Below, piece by piece: positions 25,350 through 35,214 of a stretch of DNA of 64,000 bases (position 1 is the first letter of the stretch; every line of letters starts with the position of its first letter). The translations under genes were made by a program, and so were the position numbers. The stretch covers positions 3,885,501 through 3,949,500 of the forward strand of contig CP070233.1 of assembly GCA_017355425.1 (NCBI GenBank), given 5' to 3'. The notes under the pieces are model-generated. The model saw only the letters and a list, made by a program, of their open reading frames with translations, did no database searches and was not told the origin of the DNA. The stretch comes from Dolichospermum sp. DET69. Lineage in GTDB: Bacteria > Cyanobacteriota > Cyanobacteriia > Cyanobacteriales > Nostocaceae.

Positions 25350-25573
25350 TAGGGGCGTATAGCAATACGCCCGTACTGAACCACGAAGGACACGAAGGAA
25401 GAAGAAGAAAGAAAAGAAGGGTTCGTCAATGAGTCCTCAAATTTACCCGGTTATTAAAGAGTGAAAATGCAAAGGTTTTCAACATTTTGGCTCAATAATT
25501 TTGCACTTGTTTGCTGATAAAACTCTGTAAACCTTTATCTATAAATGCTTTTACTTTCTTTCAGTCAGCCCTA
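25350..25573. repeat. Intergenic dispersed repeats between DUF1574 and MBOAT genes
   Basis: A variant of the TAGGGGCGTAT palindrome (25350-25375) is followed by a roughly 195-bp AT-rich block (GGACACGAAGGAAGAAG; CTGTAAACCTTTATCTAT; ATGCTTTTACTTTC; CAGCCCTA). It is clearly related to the right part of the element at 59841-60210. No gene is visible here. Confidence 0.5.
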
Positions 25574-25578
25574 TTTAA

Positions 25579-28500
25579 TCACTTTGTTGGCCAGCTAATC
25601 ATTGGATCCATAGCCAGTTTTTTTGATACCTCATAAGCACCATAGCGATTGAGGTGACTAGGATCAGAAAAGTAATCATTTGCTTTTGGCCATAGCTGAC
25701 TTAAATTACGATATATAAAGTGAGAATTGCTAGTAAAGCTTAATAAATACTCTTGAAATTGCTGTTCATATTTTGTGCGTACAGGATCTAAATAATTCGA
25801 GGTAAGGGGCATATTGACAAAGACAAGGGAGATATTATTCTTTTTAGTAAACTCTAACATTGACTGGAATGCCTGATCTTGTTTACCTGCTAGTTGAAAA
25901 GATTTATAATCATTGTCATAATCTCCAGAAACTTTGGGGTGTTGTTGATAATAGGTGGTGGGATTGAAGCGAATAGATAAAGGTAAGAAGCCATCAAAAT
26001 CAACTCCTTGCAGAGAAGAATTATCTATCTCAGAATCATGAGTGAGATGAGTTTTTGATTTTACTGGGGGATATTGATGACTAAAAGGTAAATATTGAAG
26101 TTGTTTTTGGAGAAGAGTTTTAATTTGATCACGGTTTTTATAACTAGCAGATAAATTAGCTCCGGACTCATTTAACCAATCGTTAGCGACTTGATAGATA
26201 CTAGGATCTTCTATCTTAGGTTTACTACTAATTTTTTCTTCTTTGTTTTCAGGAACTTCATTAGCTGTAACTGTTGTTTTAGCTTTCTGTAATATTTGTT
26301 TGTATCCTGCTGAGGTTTCAATTGCATTGAAAGTAATATCTTCTCTGCCATTATTAAAGGCGCGAGAACCATCTGCCCATAAAATCACTTTTGGCAGTTC
26401 TTCAGGTGCTAAAACTTGACGAATAAGAACATCAACAACTTGGGCTGTTGCTCCATTAATGCCGAAGTTGAATATATCAATATTTCTATGATTCTGGCTG
26501 ACTAAAGCTTTAGAAAGGGCGACAGGATCAACTCCTCTCAGGGCGCGAGAAGAACCAACAATCAAGACATCTGGTGGGCGTTTTTTAGTGTTTAAACGTT
26601 GTTTATATAGAGCTAATTGTTCATCTAATTGCCTAGCATTAAAACTGGGCATTTGTGATCTAGCTGCTAATAAAATCGCCGTGGCAGTAGCTTTTTCTTT
26701 TAATGGTGCTGCTGGCAAATTTCCTGATTTTAAATTATTCTCGTTAATAAATCCAGAACCATTAAAAGCAGACTGATTATTATTAGGTAATTCGGTTGTT
26801 CCTGGTTGATTTAAAAATGATGTTTTCTGATTATTCTGTAATGGTAAAGATGCCTGAGCTTCTGAGGATAAGGGCGCAACAATATTATTAGTAGCTTTTG
26901 GCAAATTTTGAGATGTCCGGGCAACAACATAGCCTAACATAAAATCACTTTGCAAAGCGAGAAGTAATCCTAATGCCAGCCAAATCATCCCACTGCCAAT
27001 TCCTTGATGATCAGGATTTTCGTCGGTTTCTTGATTAGATTGTGTAAATAATTGGCTGTTTAAAAGTAAATTTCTGATGAGTTTATTGGTATTTGCCACC
27101 CAATTATTTGCTATTTCTTTGATAAAATTTTGTACTTCTTGACTTGTTAAATCGGGACGCAAAATTTCTTCACTATTGTCACCGATCACTAGGGAATTTA
27201 CATATTCTGATGTAGCAGCAAATTCTGGTGTTGCTTCGGGAACTAATCGAGAACGTTCTTCTAGATCAATTCCGTGATGCCATACAGGTTCTTTATCACC
27301 AGCACGACGACCATAAACACGGACACCAGTAATACCGGAAATTTTCAATTGGCGGATAAATTGAGTCACTTTACTAGAAACTTGATGGCGTGTAGGACAA
27401 ACGGGAGCATCACACATAATGTGTAATAAGTCTTCTTTGCAAACTAGTAGTACCCGGATACCACCTGTTTTCAATCGCCAATCTAGGTCAGGATTGAGTA
27501 ACCGCTCTAGTAAAAAAATAATTGCTGGCTGATCACCTGCACGGGCAAGATCCAAGGCGGATGTAACTAAAGCGGGATGCTGGGATGCTGGTAAAGATAC
27601 CCAATCTATCCAAATTGGTTTTTTGTCCGCTGTTTTTTGTCCATATATGGCGGCTGAGATAATAGCTTGAGGAGCAATAGTTTCCAGCAAGGGGACAATG
27701 GCTTGTAGTGCGGTTTCTTTGTTTGGTGCAGGGGCGGTTTCTAAGGGGTCAAAAGCTGGAGTACAGAATATATGTAAGGTGGATTCTTTGAGAGAAGTTT
27801 GCAATGCTATCTTAAAGCCTAACAATTCCTCAGTTAATATTCTCGCGATCGCTTGCACATCCCCCCAACGCGCCCATTCTTTTAACATCACATCCGGAGG
27901 TGTCAAATCTACGCGTAAATGCCAATCTGGCTCTGTTTCTCCCCTAACTTGAGCAACAATGATGGCATCCTGATAACCAACAAGCTGCAAATGTCTCAGC
28001 TTTTGGGCTACCGTTTCTGCCAATAATGATGGATCAGGGCTATAGCTAGACTGACAAAATACCCAAAGACGATTAACAACAATTTGAGAGTTATTTTTCG
28101 CCGGAGAGGGTTTAATTTTTACCCGTATATCTATGCCTAAATGACTGAGATGTTCGCTTAAATAGCGAGCGATCGCATCTACATTTCCCTGGCGTGCCAA
28201 ACTCTCATTAGAGATAATCAGCGAGCCACCAACGCTTACAGGTGCTTCTGCCTGTGCTAATAGTGACTGTTCTACCTGTTCTAAATGTCGCTCTAGTTGA
28301 TTTAAATAGACCCGATGACACCATTCAGGACGGTGATCCCCTTTTTTTCGACCATAAATTAATACTTGGTATATTGAGGGTTCTTCATCATTGGTGAGGG
28401 TATCTACATCAGTTTGCTGTAGTGCTTGCAGTAACTCTGACAGGGTTTGCCAACGTTGTGGACATTCAACGCTTTCACAGAGAATATGTAGGTCATTACC

Positions 28501-28623
28501 TAGCAATCGGACTTTTACTCCGAAAGTATTTATGCTTATTGCTTGGCTTACCCATTGCACTAGGGATTTTTGACGACCTGCTTGCAGCAGTGCTTCGCTA
28601 TCAAGTAATACTGTTTTCATCAT
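25579..28623 (-). CDS. DUF1574-family protein with four N-terminal repeats and SGNH-like C-terminal domain
   Basis: About 1014 residues. The first 490 contain four copies of a 115-130-residue module, each ending in a YGR-GD-P-W-VDL pattern (VLIYGRKKGDHRPEW; VYGRRAGDKEPVW). A single transmembrane segment follows near 545-565. The extracytoplasmic part holds LIVGSSRALRGVDPVALSKA near 688, where the Ser is the SGNH nucleophile type, and a late FSDPSHLNRYGAYEVSK that supplies the Asp-X-X-His pair. This layout suggests an acetylesterase/acetyltransferase partner for the neighbouring MBOAT protein, as with AlgJ/AlgX; that is inference. The first Met pair (28618-28623) is taken as start rather than a longer upstream frame. 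Confidence 0.8.
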   Translation of the reverse strand: MMKTVLLDSEALLQAGRQKSLVQWVSQAISINTFGVKVRLLGNDLHILCESVECPQRWQTLSELLQALQQTDVDTLTNDEEPSIYQVLIYGRKKGDHRPEWCHRVYLNQLERHLEQVEQSLLAQAEAPVSVGGSLIISNESLARQGNVDAIARYLSEHLSHLGIDIRVKIKPSPAKNNSQIVVNRLWVFCQSSYSPDPSLLAETVAQKLRHLQLVGYQDAIIVAQVRGETEPDWHLRVDLTPPDVMLKEWARWGDVQAIARILTEELLGFKIALQTSLKESTLHIFCTPAFDPLETAPAPNKETALQAIVPLLETIAPQAIISAAIYGQKTADKKPIWIDWVSLPASQHPALVTSALDLARAGDQPAIIFLLERLLNPDLDWRLKTGGIRVLLVCKEDLLHIMCDAPVCPTRHQVSSKVTQFIRQLKISGITGVRVYGRRAGDKEPVWHHGIDLEERSRLVPEATPEFAATSEYVNSLVIGDNSEEILRPDLTSQEVQNFIKEIANNWVANTNKLIRNLLLNSQLFTQSNQETDENPDHQGIGSGMIWLALGLLLALQSDFMLGYVVARTSQNLPKATNNIVAPLSSEAQASLPLQNNQKTSFLNQPGTTELPNNNQSAFNGSGFINENNLKSGNLPAAPLKEKATATAILLAARSQMPSFNARQLDEQLALYKQRLNTKKRPPDVLIVGSSRALRGVDPVALSKALVSQNHRNIDIFNFGINGATAQVVDVLIRQVLAPEELPKVILWADGSRAFNNGREDITFNAIETSAGYKQILQKAKTTVTANEVPENKEEKISSKPKIEDPSIYQVANDWLNESGANLSASYKNRDQIKTLLQKQLQYLPFSHQYPPVKSKTHLTHDSEIDNSSLQGVDFDGFLPLSIRFNPTTYYQQHPKVSGDYDNDYKSFQLAGKQDQAFQSMLEFTKKNNISLVFVNMPLTSNYLDPVRTKYEQQFQEYLLSFTSNSHFIYRNLSQLWPKANDYFSDPSHLNRYGAYEVSKKLAMDPMISWPTK

Positions 28624-29003
28624 GCAGTGGAATTTAACAGCAAGGGTGTATTGGGGGATTTTGCCTGTACTTGTCAACTAGAATCATAGGATTATCACAT
28701 TTTGCCATTTTTTTTAACAATTCTGTTACCTTGGCAGGTTGCACAATTGACAAAAATAGTCTTATGGAAGGAGTCAGGAGTCAGGAATCAGGAATCAGGA
28801 ATCAGGAGGAAAAAAGAAGGAGGAAGGAGTTAATACTTAACGCAAGGGATACATAAAATATAACTAATGGCATGGGGTGCTATCAGACACTAAAATACTT
28901 TTAACCTTTTTCTCTGTTTCCTGCTATATATTTCTGCTGTTAACATTGATGTAATATACCGTAGACATAGCTTTTACTTGTGTACTAATTACTAATAATT
29001 ACA
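28624..29003. other. Intergenic region without a recognised gene
   Basis: Only a short tandem of GGAGTCA/GGAATCA units (28771-28807) and AT-rich sequence are visible. Promoters for the flanking genes probably lie here but no convincing -35/-10 pair could be chosen. Confidence 0.5.
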
Positions 29004-29240
29004 ATGCCACCTGTAAACCAACAGTTCTTTTCTCAATCTGGATTAAATTTAATTGCTTTCACTATTTCTCCGTCTTGTCTTTTACAAGCTAGTACAGTAT
29101 CTGTACTGATGATAATCATGGCTCAGAAAGCTACGGCTGAGGCATTAATAAGCCTGGGTGAAGCAAGTGAAGAATTATTGCGAGGCGATCGCTTACCTGT
29201 TCTCAATTTCCCAGATGATCACAAATTAGACAAGGATTAG
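29004..29240 (+). CDS. Small hypothetical protein, uncertain
   Basis: An open frame of 78 residues. The last 40, from an internal ATG at 29118 (MAQKATAEALISLGEASEEL), look like a soluble acidic protein; the first half looks less protein-like. It ends 34 bp before the isochorismatase-like gene on the same strand. I recognise no family. Either start, or no gene at all, is possible. Confidence 0.3.
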   Translation: MPPVNQQFFSQSGLNLIAFTISPSCLLQASTVSVLMIIMAQKATAEALISLGEASEELLRGDRLPVLNFPDDHKLDKD

Positions 29241-29274
29241 AAATTTATACATAAAATCAAAGCGTATTTCCATT

Positions 29275-30312
29275 ATGAATACCCAAAATATAACCCAATT
29301 ACCGATTCCTTCCCACTTCAACCCCGCAAAAGTCGGAGAAATCTGGCGTGTCCCTTATCAACAACGTGCCGCTGAAGCTGAAACCTATGCCAAACAACAA
29401 AACATCCCAGCAGCAGCTTTAGATAAAAACCGCATTTGTCTATTATTAATAGATGTGCAAAATACCTTTTGTATTCCTGATTTTGAATTATTCGTAGGTG
29501 GACAAACGGGAAATGGAGCAGTTGCAGATAATCAAAGATTGTGCGAATTTATTTATCACAATTTGGGAGTAATTACCAAAATTATTCCCACGCTAGATAC
29601 TCATACAGCAATGCAAATCTTTCATCCTATATTCTGGATAAATTCCCAAGGAGAACACCCAACCCCAGCCGCAACCAACATTACAATCACAGATATTGAA
29701 AAAGGTATTTGGCAAGTTAACCCAGTCGTTGCTAATAGCATCACCAATGGTGATTATGACTTATTAGCAAAACAGGCTTTTCATTATGTTCAACAACTTA
29801 GCCAAGATGGAAAATACCCGTTAACAGTTTGGCCTTATCATTCCATGTTAGGTGGAATTGGTCATGCTTTAGTTGCATCAGTAGAAGAAGCCATATTTTT
29901 TCATAGTATCGCTCGTCAAAGTCAAACCCAATTTGAATTAAAAGGGGAAAATCCGTTAACAGAAAATTATTCTATTCTCCGCCCCGAAGTTTTAAGAGGA
30001 TTTGATGAACAACCAATTGCCCAAAAAAATACAAGTTTAATAAAACAACTTTTAGAATACGATGCAGTCATTATTGCTGGACAAGCTAAAAGTCATTGCC
30101 TTGCTTGGACAATTGATGATTTATTAACGGAAATTAAACAGGTAGATAGTAACTTAACAAAGAAAATTTATCTTTTAGAAGATTGCACTTCTCCTGTTGT
30201 CGTTCCTGGTGTGGTTGACTATACAGAACAGGCTAATAACATATTTGCTAGATTTGCAGAAGCTGGAATGCACATTATTCAATCATCTGAAGAATTCTTG
30301 ATTACTAAGTAG
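29275..30312 (+). CDS. Isochorismatase-like cysteine hydrolase
   Basis: A 345-residue member of the isochorismatase/nicotinamidase superfamily. The catalytic Asp is in LLLIDVQNTFCIP near residue 60, and the probable nucleophile Cys275 is in AGQAKSHCLAWTIDDL. LDTHTAMQIFH precedes, resembling the metal- or substrate-binding region. It is longer than typical 200-residue members owing to an insert in the middle. I recall similar cyanobacterial proteins annotated only as isochorismatase; the substrate is unknown. It is followed by a broken efflux adaptor gene. Confidence 0.85.
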   Translation: MNTQNITQLPIPSHFNPAKVGEIWRVPYQQRAAEAETYAKQQNIPAAALDKNRICLLLIDVQNTFCIPDFELFVGGQTGNGAVADNQRLCEFIYHNLGVITKIIPTLDTHTAMQIFHPIFWINSQGEHPTPAATNITITDIEKGIWQVNPVVANSITNGDYDLLAKQAFHYVQQLSQDGKYPLTVWPYHSMLGGIGHALVASVEEAIFFHSIARQSQTQFELKGENPLTENYSILRPEVLRGFDEQPIAQKNTSLIKQLLEYDAVIIAGQAKSHCLAWTIDDLLTEIKQVDSNLTKKIYLLEDCTSPVVVPGVVDYTEQANNIFARFAEAGMHIIQSSEEFLITK

Positions 30313-30477
30313 CAGTTTTGTGCAAACTTTATTGAAATAATTGAGCATTCTAGAAGTCAAAAAGTAGAAGTAACTACCCCAATTTCCGGGGCAAAGGTGG
30401 TGCAATTATTAGTCGAACCTGGTGCTAAAGTTCAAAAAGGCCAACCTGTAGCTGTTGTCTCTAGTCCTGATTTAGCT

Positions 30478-31022
30478 TAATCAGCACCAAGCCCCACGTC
30501 TCACTATACCGGAGCGTGGGGATGCCAGTCGCCTGCGACGGGAAACCCGTCTACAGCGCTGGCTCATGAATGCGCGTGAGTTGAGTTGCGTAGCCACAAA
30601 TTGTATTTGAGCGTAGCGAAAACAAAGAAGGCTACAGCGACGAAACGTAGCTTGCTTCTCGCCCTGGGAGTACAAAATATTGATTTTATGTGATTATGAC
30701 CAGAGTAGGTGTAGTCCAATTAAATGCTCCAAATGCAGCCTACAAAACAAAAAACAAATCTCAAAACCAAAGAACCGTGGGGCGCACGGTGTAGGAGCGT
30801 ACAGGGCAAACGCATCTTATTTTTAGAATGCTTACTGGACAAAGGTTTTGACGATTGTTTAGTTTTGTAACTAAAAGTTGAAACCCTTGCTGGACATGGA
30901 TTACAGAATTTAGGTGCGTTTGCCCTGTAGGGGCGTATTGCAATACGCCCCTAGGTTAATGTCCTCATAGAGGAGTCACGCTCGTTACCCACACTCACCT
31001 GAAAGGGATTGTGTGGAGTACG
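30478..31022. mobile_element. Composite insertion within the HlyD-type gene
   Basis: This 545-bp non-coding insert lies exactly between two adjacent codon blocks of the adaptor. Its left part has a CCCCACG/CGTGGGG hairpin (about 30490-30522), similar to IS200/IS605-type ends, plus GCGTAGCCAC repeats. Its right part contains a separate 128-bp miniature element (30801-30928) and a 26-bp palindrome (30928-30953). It appears to be nested debris rather than one intact IS. Confidence 0.5.
30801..30928. mobile_element. 128-bp miniature element with 14-bp termini
   Basis: ACAGGGCAAACGCA at 30801-30814 pairs with TGCGTTTGCCCTGT at 30915-30928; T and A outside give a TA dinucleotide at each end, as in IS630-type targets. 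There is no coding capacity. Confidence 0.6.
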
Positions 31023-31941
31023 TCACTAGAACTGCGGGTTAACTCCCAGGAAAAATTAGCACAAGGTCAAGCGGATTTACGACAAGCATTAGTTGATCTA
31101 AAGTTATCACAACGAAATTGCGATCGCTATCAACAAATAGCCACCGATGAAATTGCCCAAGAACAGAGCCAAGTTGCATTTCATCAAGAAAAATATAACA
31201 AAGATAGATAATGATGGGGCTTTACCACGTCCCATAGCCTTAGAATCTCAAGCCCAACTAGCAGAAGCTAAAACTAAATTAACCACAGCTAATACCCGCC
31301 GTGATGTCATTGAAGCTGAAGCTAAAGTCAAAATGGCTCAGTCAGCGGTGGAACTGGCAAAATCAAAAATTAAACTGAGTAATACCACATATCAAACTCG
31401 GCTTTCTCAACTAGGAAACCGTGCTAATGCTCAAGGATTAATCACCATAAATGCTCCCATTACTGGTAAGGTTGCTGATAGGGAAGTTACTCTTGGTCAA
31501 ACATTCCAGGACGCGGGTGGCAAATTAATGACAATTGTCAATGACAGCCGCGTTTTTGCCACAGCAAATATTTATGAAAAAGATTTAGATAAAATTAAAA
31601 TAGGTCAACGAGTCAGCTTGAAAGTGGCTTCTATACCTAACAGCACCTTCACCGGACGCATTGCTGTAGTTGAATCTGCGGTAGCGGGTGATACGCGGAT
31701 TGTTCCTGTGAAAGCTGAAATAGATAACTCAAGCGCAGTTCTCAAGCCAGGAATGTTTGCAGAACTAGAAGTTTTAACAAATCAAACATCGTCAGATGTC
31801 TTAACTATTCCTACTGCGGCTGTGGTAGAAGCAAATGGTAAAAAACAAGTTTATTTGCAAAATGGTAACGCTTACCAAGGGGCTGAAGTTACATTAGGTC
31901 ATGACCGTCCGATAACTACCACCACTAAGCGTCCAACGTGA

Positions 31942-32303
31942 TATTCCCAATATCGTTACTCGTCCGCTCATGGCTAACATGGCAATGATGATCTGGTTCA
32001 ATTGCCGCATCGTCGTGACTTTTATTTCCGGTAGTAAGCATTGCAAGAGTGTTAGGATATCAAACATGGGCTGTATGTGGTTTTTGAGTTTTTGTTTTGG
32101 AAGACTATAACTCTACTACATCAGCCCTCTTTCTTCATCCTCTTTTTTTGGCTACAGTATTGAGATAAACTAACTGGGTAAAAACTAACCCTGAAATGGG
32201 TAGAGGATTACCCGCAAAGTTACTTAGTAGCTTTGACAATTTGATAGTCATATGGGTGAGGTTTGAAACCAACCCCATCTCCCCCGAAATTTTTCGCTCT
32301 CCA
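31942..32303. other. Intergenic region, possible decayed sequence
   Basis: After the adaptor pseudogene, the + strand reads in one frame as DIPNIVTRPLMANMAMMIW, which may be another gene remnant but matches no family I can name. The rest is AT-rich with no gene. The eCIS cluster ends (stop of the AAA+ gene) at its right edge. Confidence 0.35.
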
Positions 32304-34490
32304 TCATGAAAAGACTTTTTCAGCAAGCCCTAATTCTTTCTCTTTGATGATTTTACCCATCTTTTGATATTCACGACGTACTGCTTGAATTAAGTGAGCT
32401 ACTTCAATTTGATTGTTATCATCTGCGGCTAAAAAAGCTGCGGTTAAGGCAATATTACGAATATTTGCCCCGGTTAGTTCAAAATTACGGGCGAGAAAAT
32501 TTAAATCTAATTCAGGACTACAGGGTGCGCTTTTAGGAAATATTTTCTGCCAAATTTGATATCGTTGTTTTTCGCTGGGAAATGGGAATTCAATAATAAA
32601 CCGGAGTCGTCGCACAAAAGCATCATCCATATTCATGCGGAGATTGGTAGTAAGAATAGTTATGCCTTCATACTCTTCCATTTTCTGTAACAGGTAACTG
32701 ATTTCCAGATTAGCATAGCGATCATGGGCATCTTTCACTTCGCTGCGCTTACCAAATAGGGCATCTGCTTCATCAAATAAAAGAATAGCATTAGCATTAG
32801 TAGCTGCGATAAAAATCCGATTTAGGTTCTTTTCTGTTTCCCCAATATATTTACTAACTACTTGGGACAAATCAATTTTATATAAATCAAGCTGGAGTTC
32901 TTGAGAAATTATCTCTGCTGCCATAGTTTTACCTGTTCCCGGAGTTCCAGAAAACATGACATTTAACCCTTTTCCTAGTGATACCTTACTCTCAAACCCC
33001 CACTCTTCCCAAACTAAATGTTGATGCTTTATTTGATTGCAAATCTCTCGTAATAGATTTTTTTGGTGATCTGGTAATATAATATCTTCCCAACTATATT
33101 TAGGCTGAATATGCCGAGACAAGGTTGCTAAATCCTGTCCTGATAATCCTCTGGACGCAGTAAATAAATCAGTTAATGTTATAGGTTTTTGCGGGCTAAA
33201 TTGGGAATCAGGAAACTCGGATACCGCGGCTTGCCAGCGAACTTGATTGGTCGCCGTTGTCACAGCATCAGCAATTTGTTCAGAAGTCAAACGAAAGCGA
33301 TCGCTCAAACTATCCAAATCTATAGCATCCAGGGTAATACCTACGGATTGCAAGCAATTTTCCCAGTAAAAACGACGCTGCTGAAAATTTGGCATCACAA
33401 AAGGAATTGTGATCACTTCTATGGCTTTAGTTGTCGTATTTACCCAAGACTTAATACCTGCTAAAATAGTAACTCTGGAATATTCTGTTAATTGCTTGAG
33501 AAACTCTTGATATAAAATAGTATTTTCTTGGGTTTGTAAAACATCTAAATCTTCGATATAAAGCAGGGCATTTTTAAACCAAGCTTCCCGAAATAATAAT
33601 TTGATAGTAGATTTAAACTCTGCTTTATCAGCTAAAATTCTCGTCGAATTTGCTATTAATAAAGGTACTTGTAATGAATTAGCAATGGCTTCAGAGGTAT
33701 GACTTTTGCCAGAAATGTCCTCACCTTGAAAATATAAATTTAGGGTTTTACCTGCTAACCAATCGGCATTGACTAAAGATATTAAACCTTGCTTAATTTC
33801 AGGTTTTAAAGGCAAGTCATCAAACTGAAATTTAGGCGTAATTAATTGACAAAAAGAAACGAGTCTGCCATCAATTCCCGGTTCTCCTAATAGCAGTTGA
33901 ATTACCTGCTGATCAAGTTTAATGTTATGGGCAAGTAGGGGTGGATCTGTTTGATGAGCATCGGGGAAAAGATGCAGTAAACTGTGACGAATCAGAGGCG
34001 CATCCGCACTAAAATGAACCCGCCGTGTGAGTTTTTCTATTGCTGAAGTACAGAGTAAATTTAGAGCTAGATCTACAGTTGGTCGTTTGCAACGCACATC
34101 ATCTTGGAGATAGGCGTAAAGGCGTTCGTAACGGCGGTCAAGTTCTGGGGCGAGTGCGATCGCTATAATATTGAGATCGAAATCTGATAAATCAAAAATT
34201 TCCTGAATCCATGCTATGGGTGAACCTTCCCAAGCCACATCTGAAGGTAATTTATCTAAATTTTCGCTGTTGGGCTGTAATACAGGTGTTACGGGCTGAC
34301 TATTTAATAAACGTTCTACCTCTTCCTCCTGAATGTGCACTCCACGATAAGGGCTATTTAATACTTCATTACCATAAACTGTTCGAGCATTGGTAATAGC
34401 TTTTTCTAACAGTTTGTCTAATTGTTGTAAAAAAAGGAGAAGTTGATTGAGGTAAGGAGTATAAGGATTTTCTTCTTCTAAGGCAACCAT
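32304..34490 (-). CDS. AAA+ ATPase of the contractile injection system
   Basis: A 728-residue protein with a degenerate first AAA-like domain (YFQGEDISGKSHTSEAIANS near 255-275) and a complete second one. The second has Walker A SGTPGTGKT near 513-521, Walker B LLFDEADALFGKR, sensor 1 ILTTNLRMNMDDAF and arginine-finger VRRLRFIIEFPFP. An ATPase of this type is a conserved eCIS component (Afp15/Pvc15/Cis15), acting in assembly or loading. It is the last gene of the leftward cluster. The first domain lacks the classic GxxxxGKT pattern and may be structural. Confidence 0.9.
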   Translation of the reverse strand: MVALEEENPYTPYLNQLLLFLQQLDKLLEKAITNARTVYGNEVLNSPYRGVHIQEEEVERLLNSQPVTPVLQPNSENLDKLPSDVAWEGSPIAWIQEIFDLSDFDLNIIAIALAPELDRRYERLYAYLQDDVRCKRPTVDLALNLLCTSAIEKLTRRVHFSADAPLIRHSLLHLFPDAHQTDPPLLAHNIKLDQQVIQLLLGEPGIDGRLVSFCQLITPKFQFDDLPLKPEIKQGLISLVNADWLAGKTLNLYFQGEDISGKSHTSEAIANSLQVPLLIANSTRILADKAEFKSTIKLLFREAWFKNALLYIEDLDVLQTQENTILYQEFLKQLTEYSRVTILAGIKSWVNTTTKAIEVITIPFVMPNFQQRRFYWENCLQSVGITLDAIDLDSLSDRFRLTSEQIADAVTTATNQVRWQAAVSEFPDSQFSPQKPITLTDLFTASRGLSGQDLATLSRHIQPKYSWEDIILPDHQKNLLREICNQIKHQHLVWEEWGFESKVSLGKGLNVMFSGTPGTGKTMAAEIISQELQLDLYKIDLSQVVSKYIGETEKNLNRIFIAATNANAILLFDEADALFGKRSEVKDAHDRYANLEISYLLQKMEEYEGITILTTNLRMNMDDAFVRRLRFIIEFPFPSEKQRYQIWQKIFPKSAPCSPELDLNFLARNFELTGANIRNIALTAAFLAADDNNQIEVAHLIQAVRREYQKMGKIIKEKELGLAEKVFS

Positions 34491-34513
34491 TATTGATAAG
34501 TAATAAGAATGTG

Positions 34514-35020
34514 TTAATTTGAAGACCCACTAGAAATAATTTGTGTTGAATGTAAAATTTCCCTAAATATTGGCATATATTTGTCTGCCAGTGGCTTCAA
34601 GGTTGCTGCGTTGATTAGATAAAAAGATGAAGAATCATTGTAAATGAGAGACTGTAACTGGGAAAGGCGTAAACTCGTTGTTGTTTCTGTCCATTCGTAG
34701 TGTCTAATATAAGCTCTGTTACCAGCAATCTGGCAATATTCCTCACTGATTAACTGATATTCATTGTAGTCTTCTTGCATTTTATTACCAGAGTCAGTAA
34801 TTAAGATTTCAAACCAATTACCAGAATTACTTTCCGGTTCAGTCAGGAGATAACTCATTGTAGAGCGATACTCCTCAAAATATTCCTCAAAGCCTGGTTC
34901 CGGGAGTCCAAAAATCCGAAATTGCCATTGATTAATAACTTCTGGATGCCAATATTTCGGCAACGAAATAGATATACCAATTTCTTCACTACAATAGCTG
35001 TCCATGTTTGCTAATGTCAT
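34514..35020 (-). CDS. eCIS-cluster protein of unknown function, DcrB/PsbP-like appearance
   Basis: A 168-residue soluble protein (ISISLPKYWHPEVINQWQFR; AGNRAYIRHYEW; MPIFREILHSTQ). The pattern of a short N-terminal strand, a Trp/Phe-rich mid part and a late helix with F-REILHST resembles DUF1795/PsbP-like folds, but I am unsure. It sits between the DUF4157 protein and the ATPase, 23 bp from the latter, so it is probably co-transcribed with the injection system and could be a chaperone or cargo-linked factor. Confidence 0.6.
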   Translation of the reverse strand: MTLANMDSYCSEEIGISISLPKYWHPEVINQWQFRIFGLPEPGFEEYFEEYRSTMSYLLTEPESNSGNWFEILITDSGNKMQEDYNEYQLISEEYCQIAGNRAYIRHYEWTETTTSLRLSQLQSLIYNDSSSFYLINAATLKPLADKYMPIFREILHSTQIISSGSSN

Positions 35021-35139
35021 AATTTCCTTGCTTTTTATTTTTAGTTTAAGTATTTAGTCCCCAGGAATTAATGAGATTTAAGTTCCATTTAGGCAGCCGT
35101 AACATTTTTGTACAGAACTATCTTGGCATCACGGGGACT

Positions 35140-35197
35140 AAGAGGATGTTTGGAAAGTCCTATGGTTTCATAAAATACTTTTCAAACATCCTCTAAG
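35140..35197. mobile_element. Collapsed copy of the GAGGATGTTTGAAAAGT miniature element
   Basis: AGAGGATGTTTGGAAAGT at the left and ACTTTTCAAACATCCTCT at the right are joined by only about 22 bp, making a hairpin. It resembles the termini of 15866-16033 without the interior. It lies between the DUF4157 gene and the 168-residue gene. Confidence 0.55.
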
Positions 35198-35214
35198 AAA
35201 GTTAAAAACAGATA

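Larger units (their letters stand above)
30337..31941 (+). pseudogene. HlyD/CusB-type efflux adaptor, interrupted and frameshifted
   Basis: Three pieces of one periplasmic adaptor protein are in order. At 30370-30480 is a lipoyl-like half (VTTPISGAKVVQLLVEPGAK; PVAVVSSPDLA). At 31020-31211 is the coiled-coil start (ELRVNSQEKLAQGQADLRQA). From 31204, in another frame, come the coiled-coil return (ESQAQLAEAKTKLTTANTRR), the second lipoyl half (ITINAPITGKVADREVTLGQ) and the beta-barrel domain (FATANIYEKDLDKIKIGQRV). A 545-bp insertion splits SSPDLA from ELRVNSQ and a frameshift follows near 31205. The C-terminus also ends early. It cannot make a working adaptor, and no RND pump gene remains beside it. 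Confidence 0.85.

Noticed and set aside
30481-30675. Leftward frames in the insertion within the adaptor gene
   Set aside because: They are Arg/Cys-rich translations of palindromic repeats, not genes.
32135-32326. Leftward 63-residue frame overlapping the end of the AAA+ gene
   Set aside because: It runs into intergenic DNA without a start context or recognisable content.
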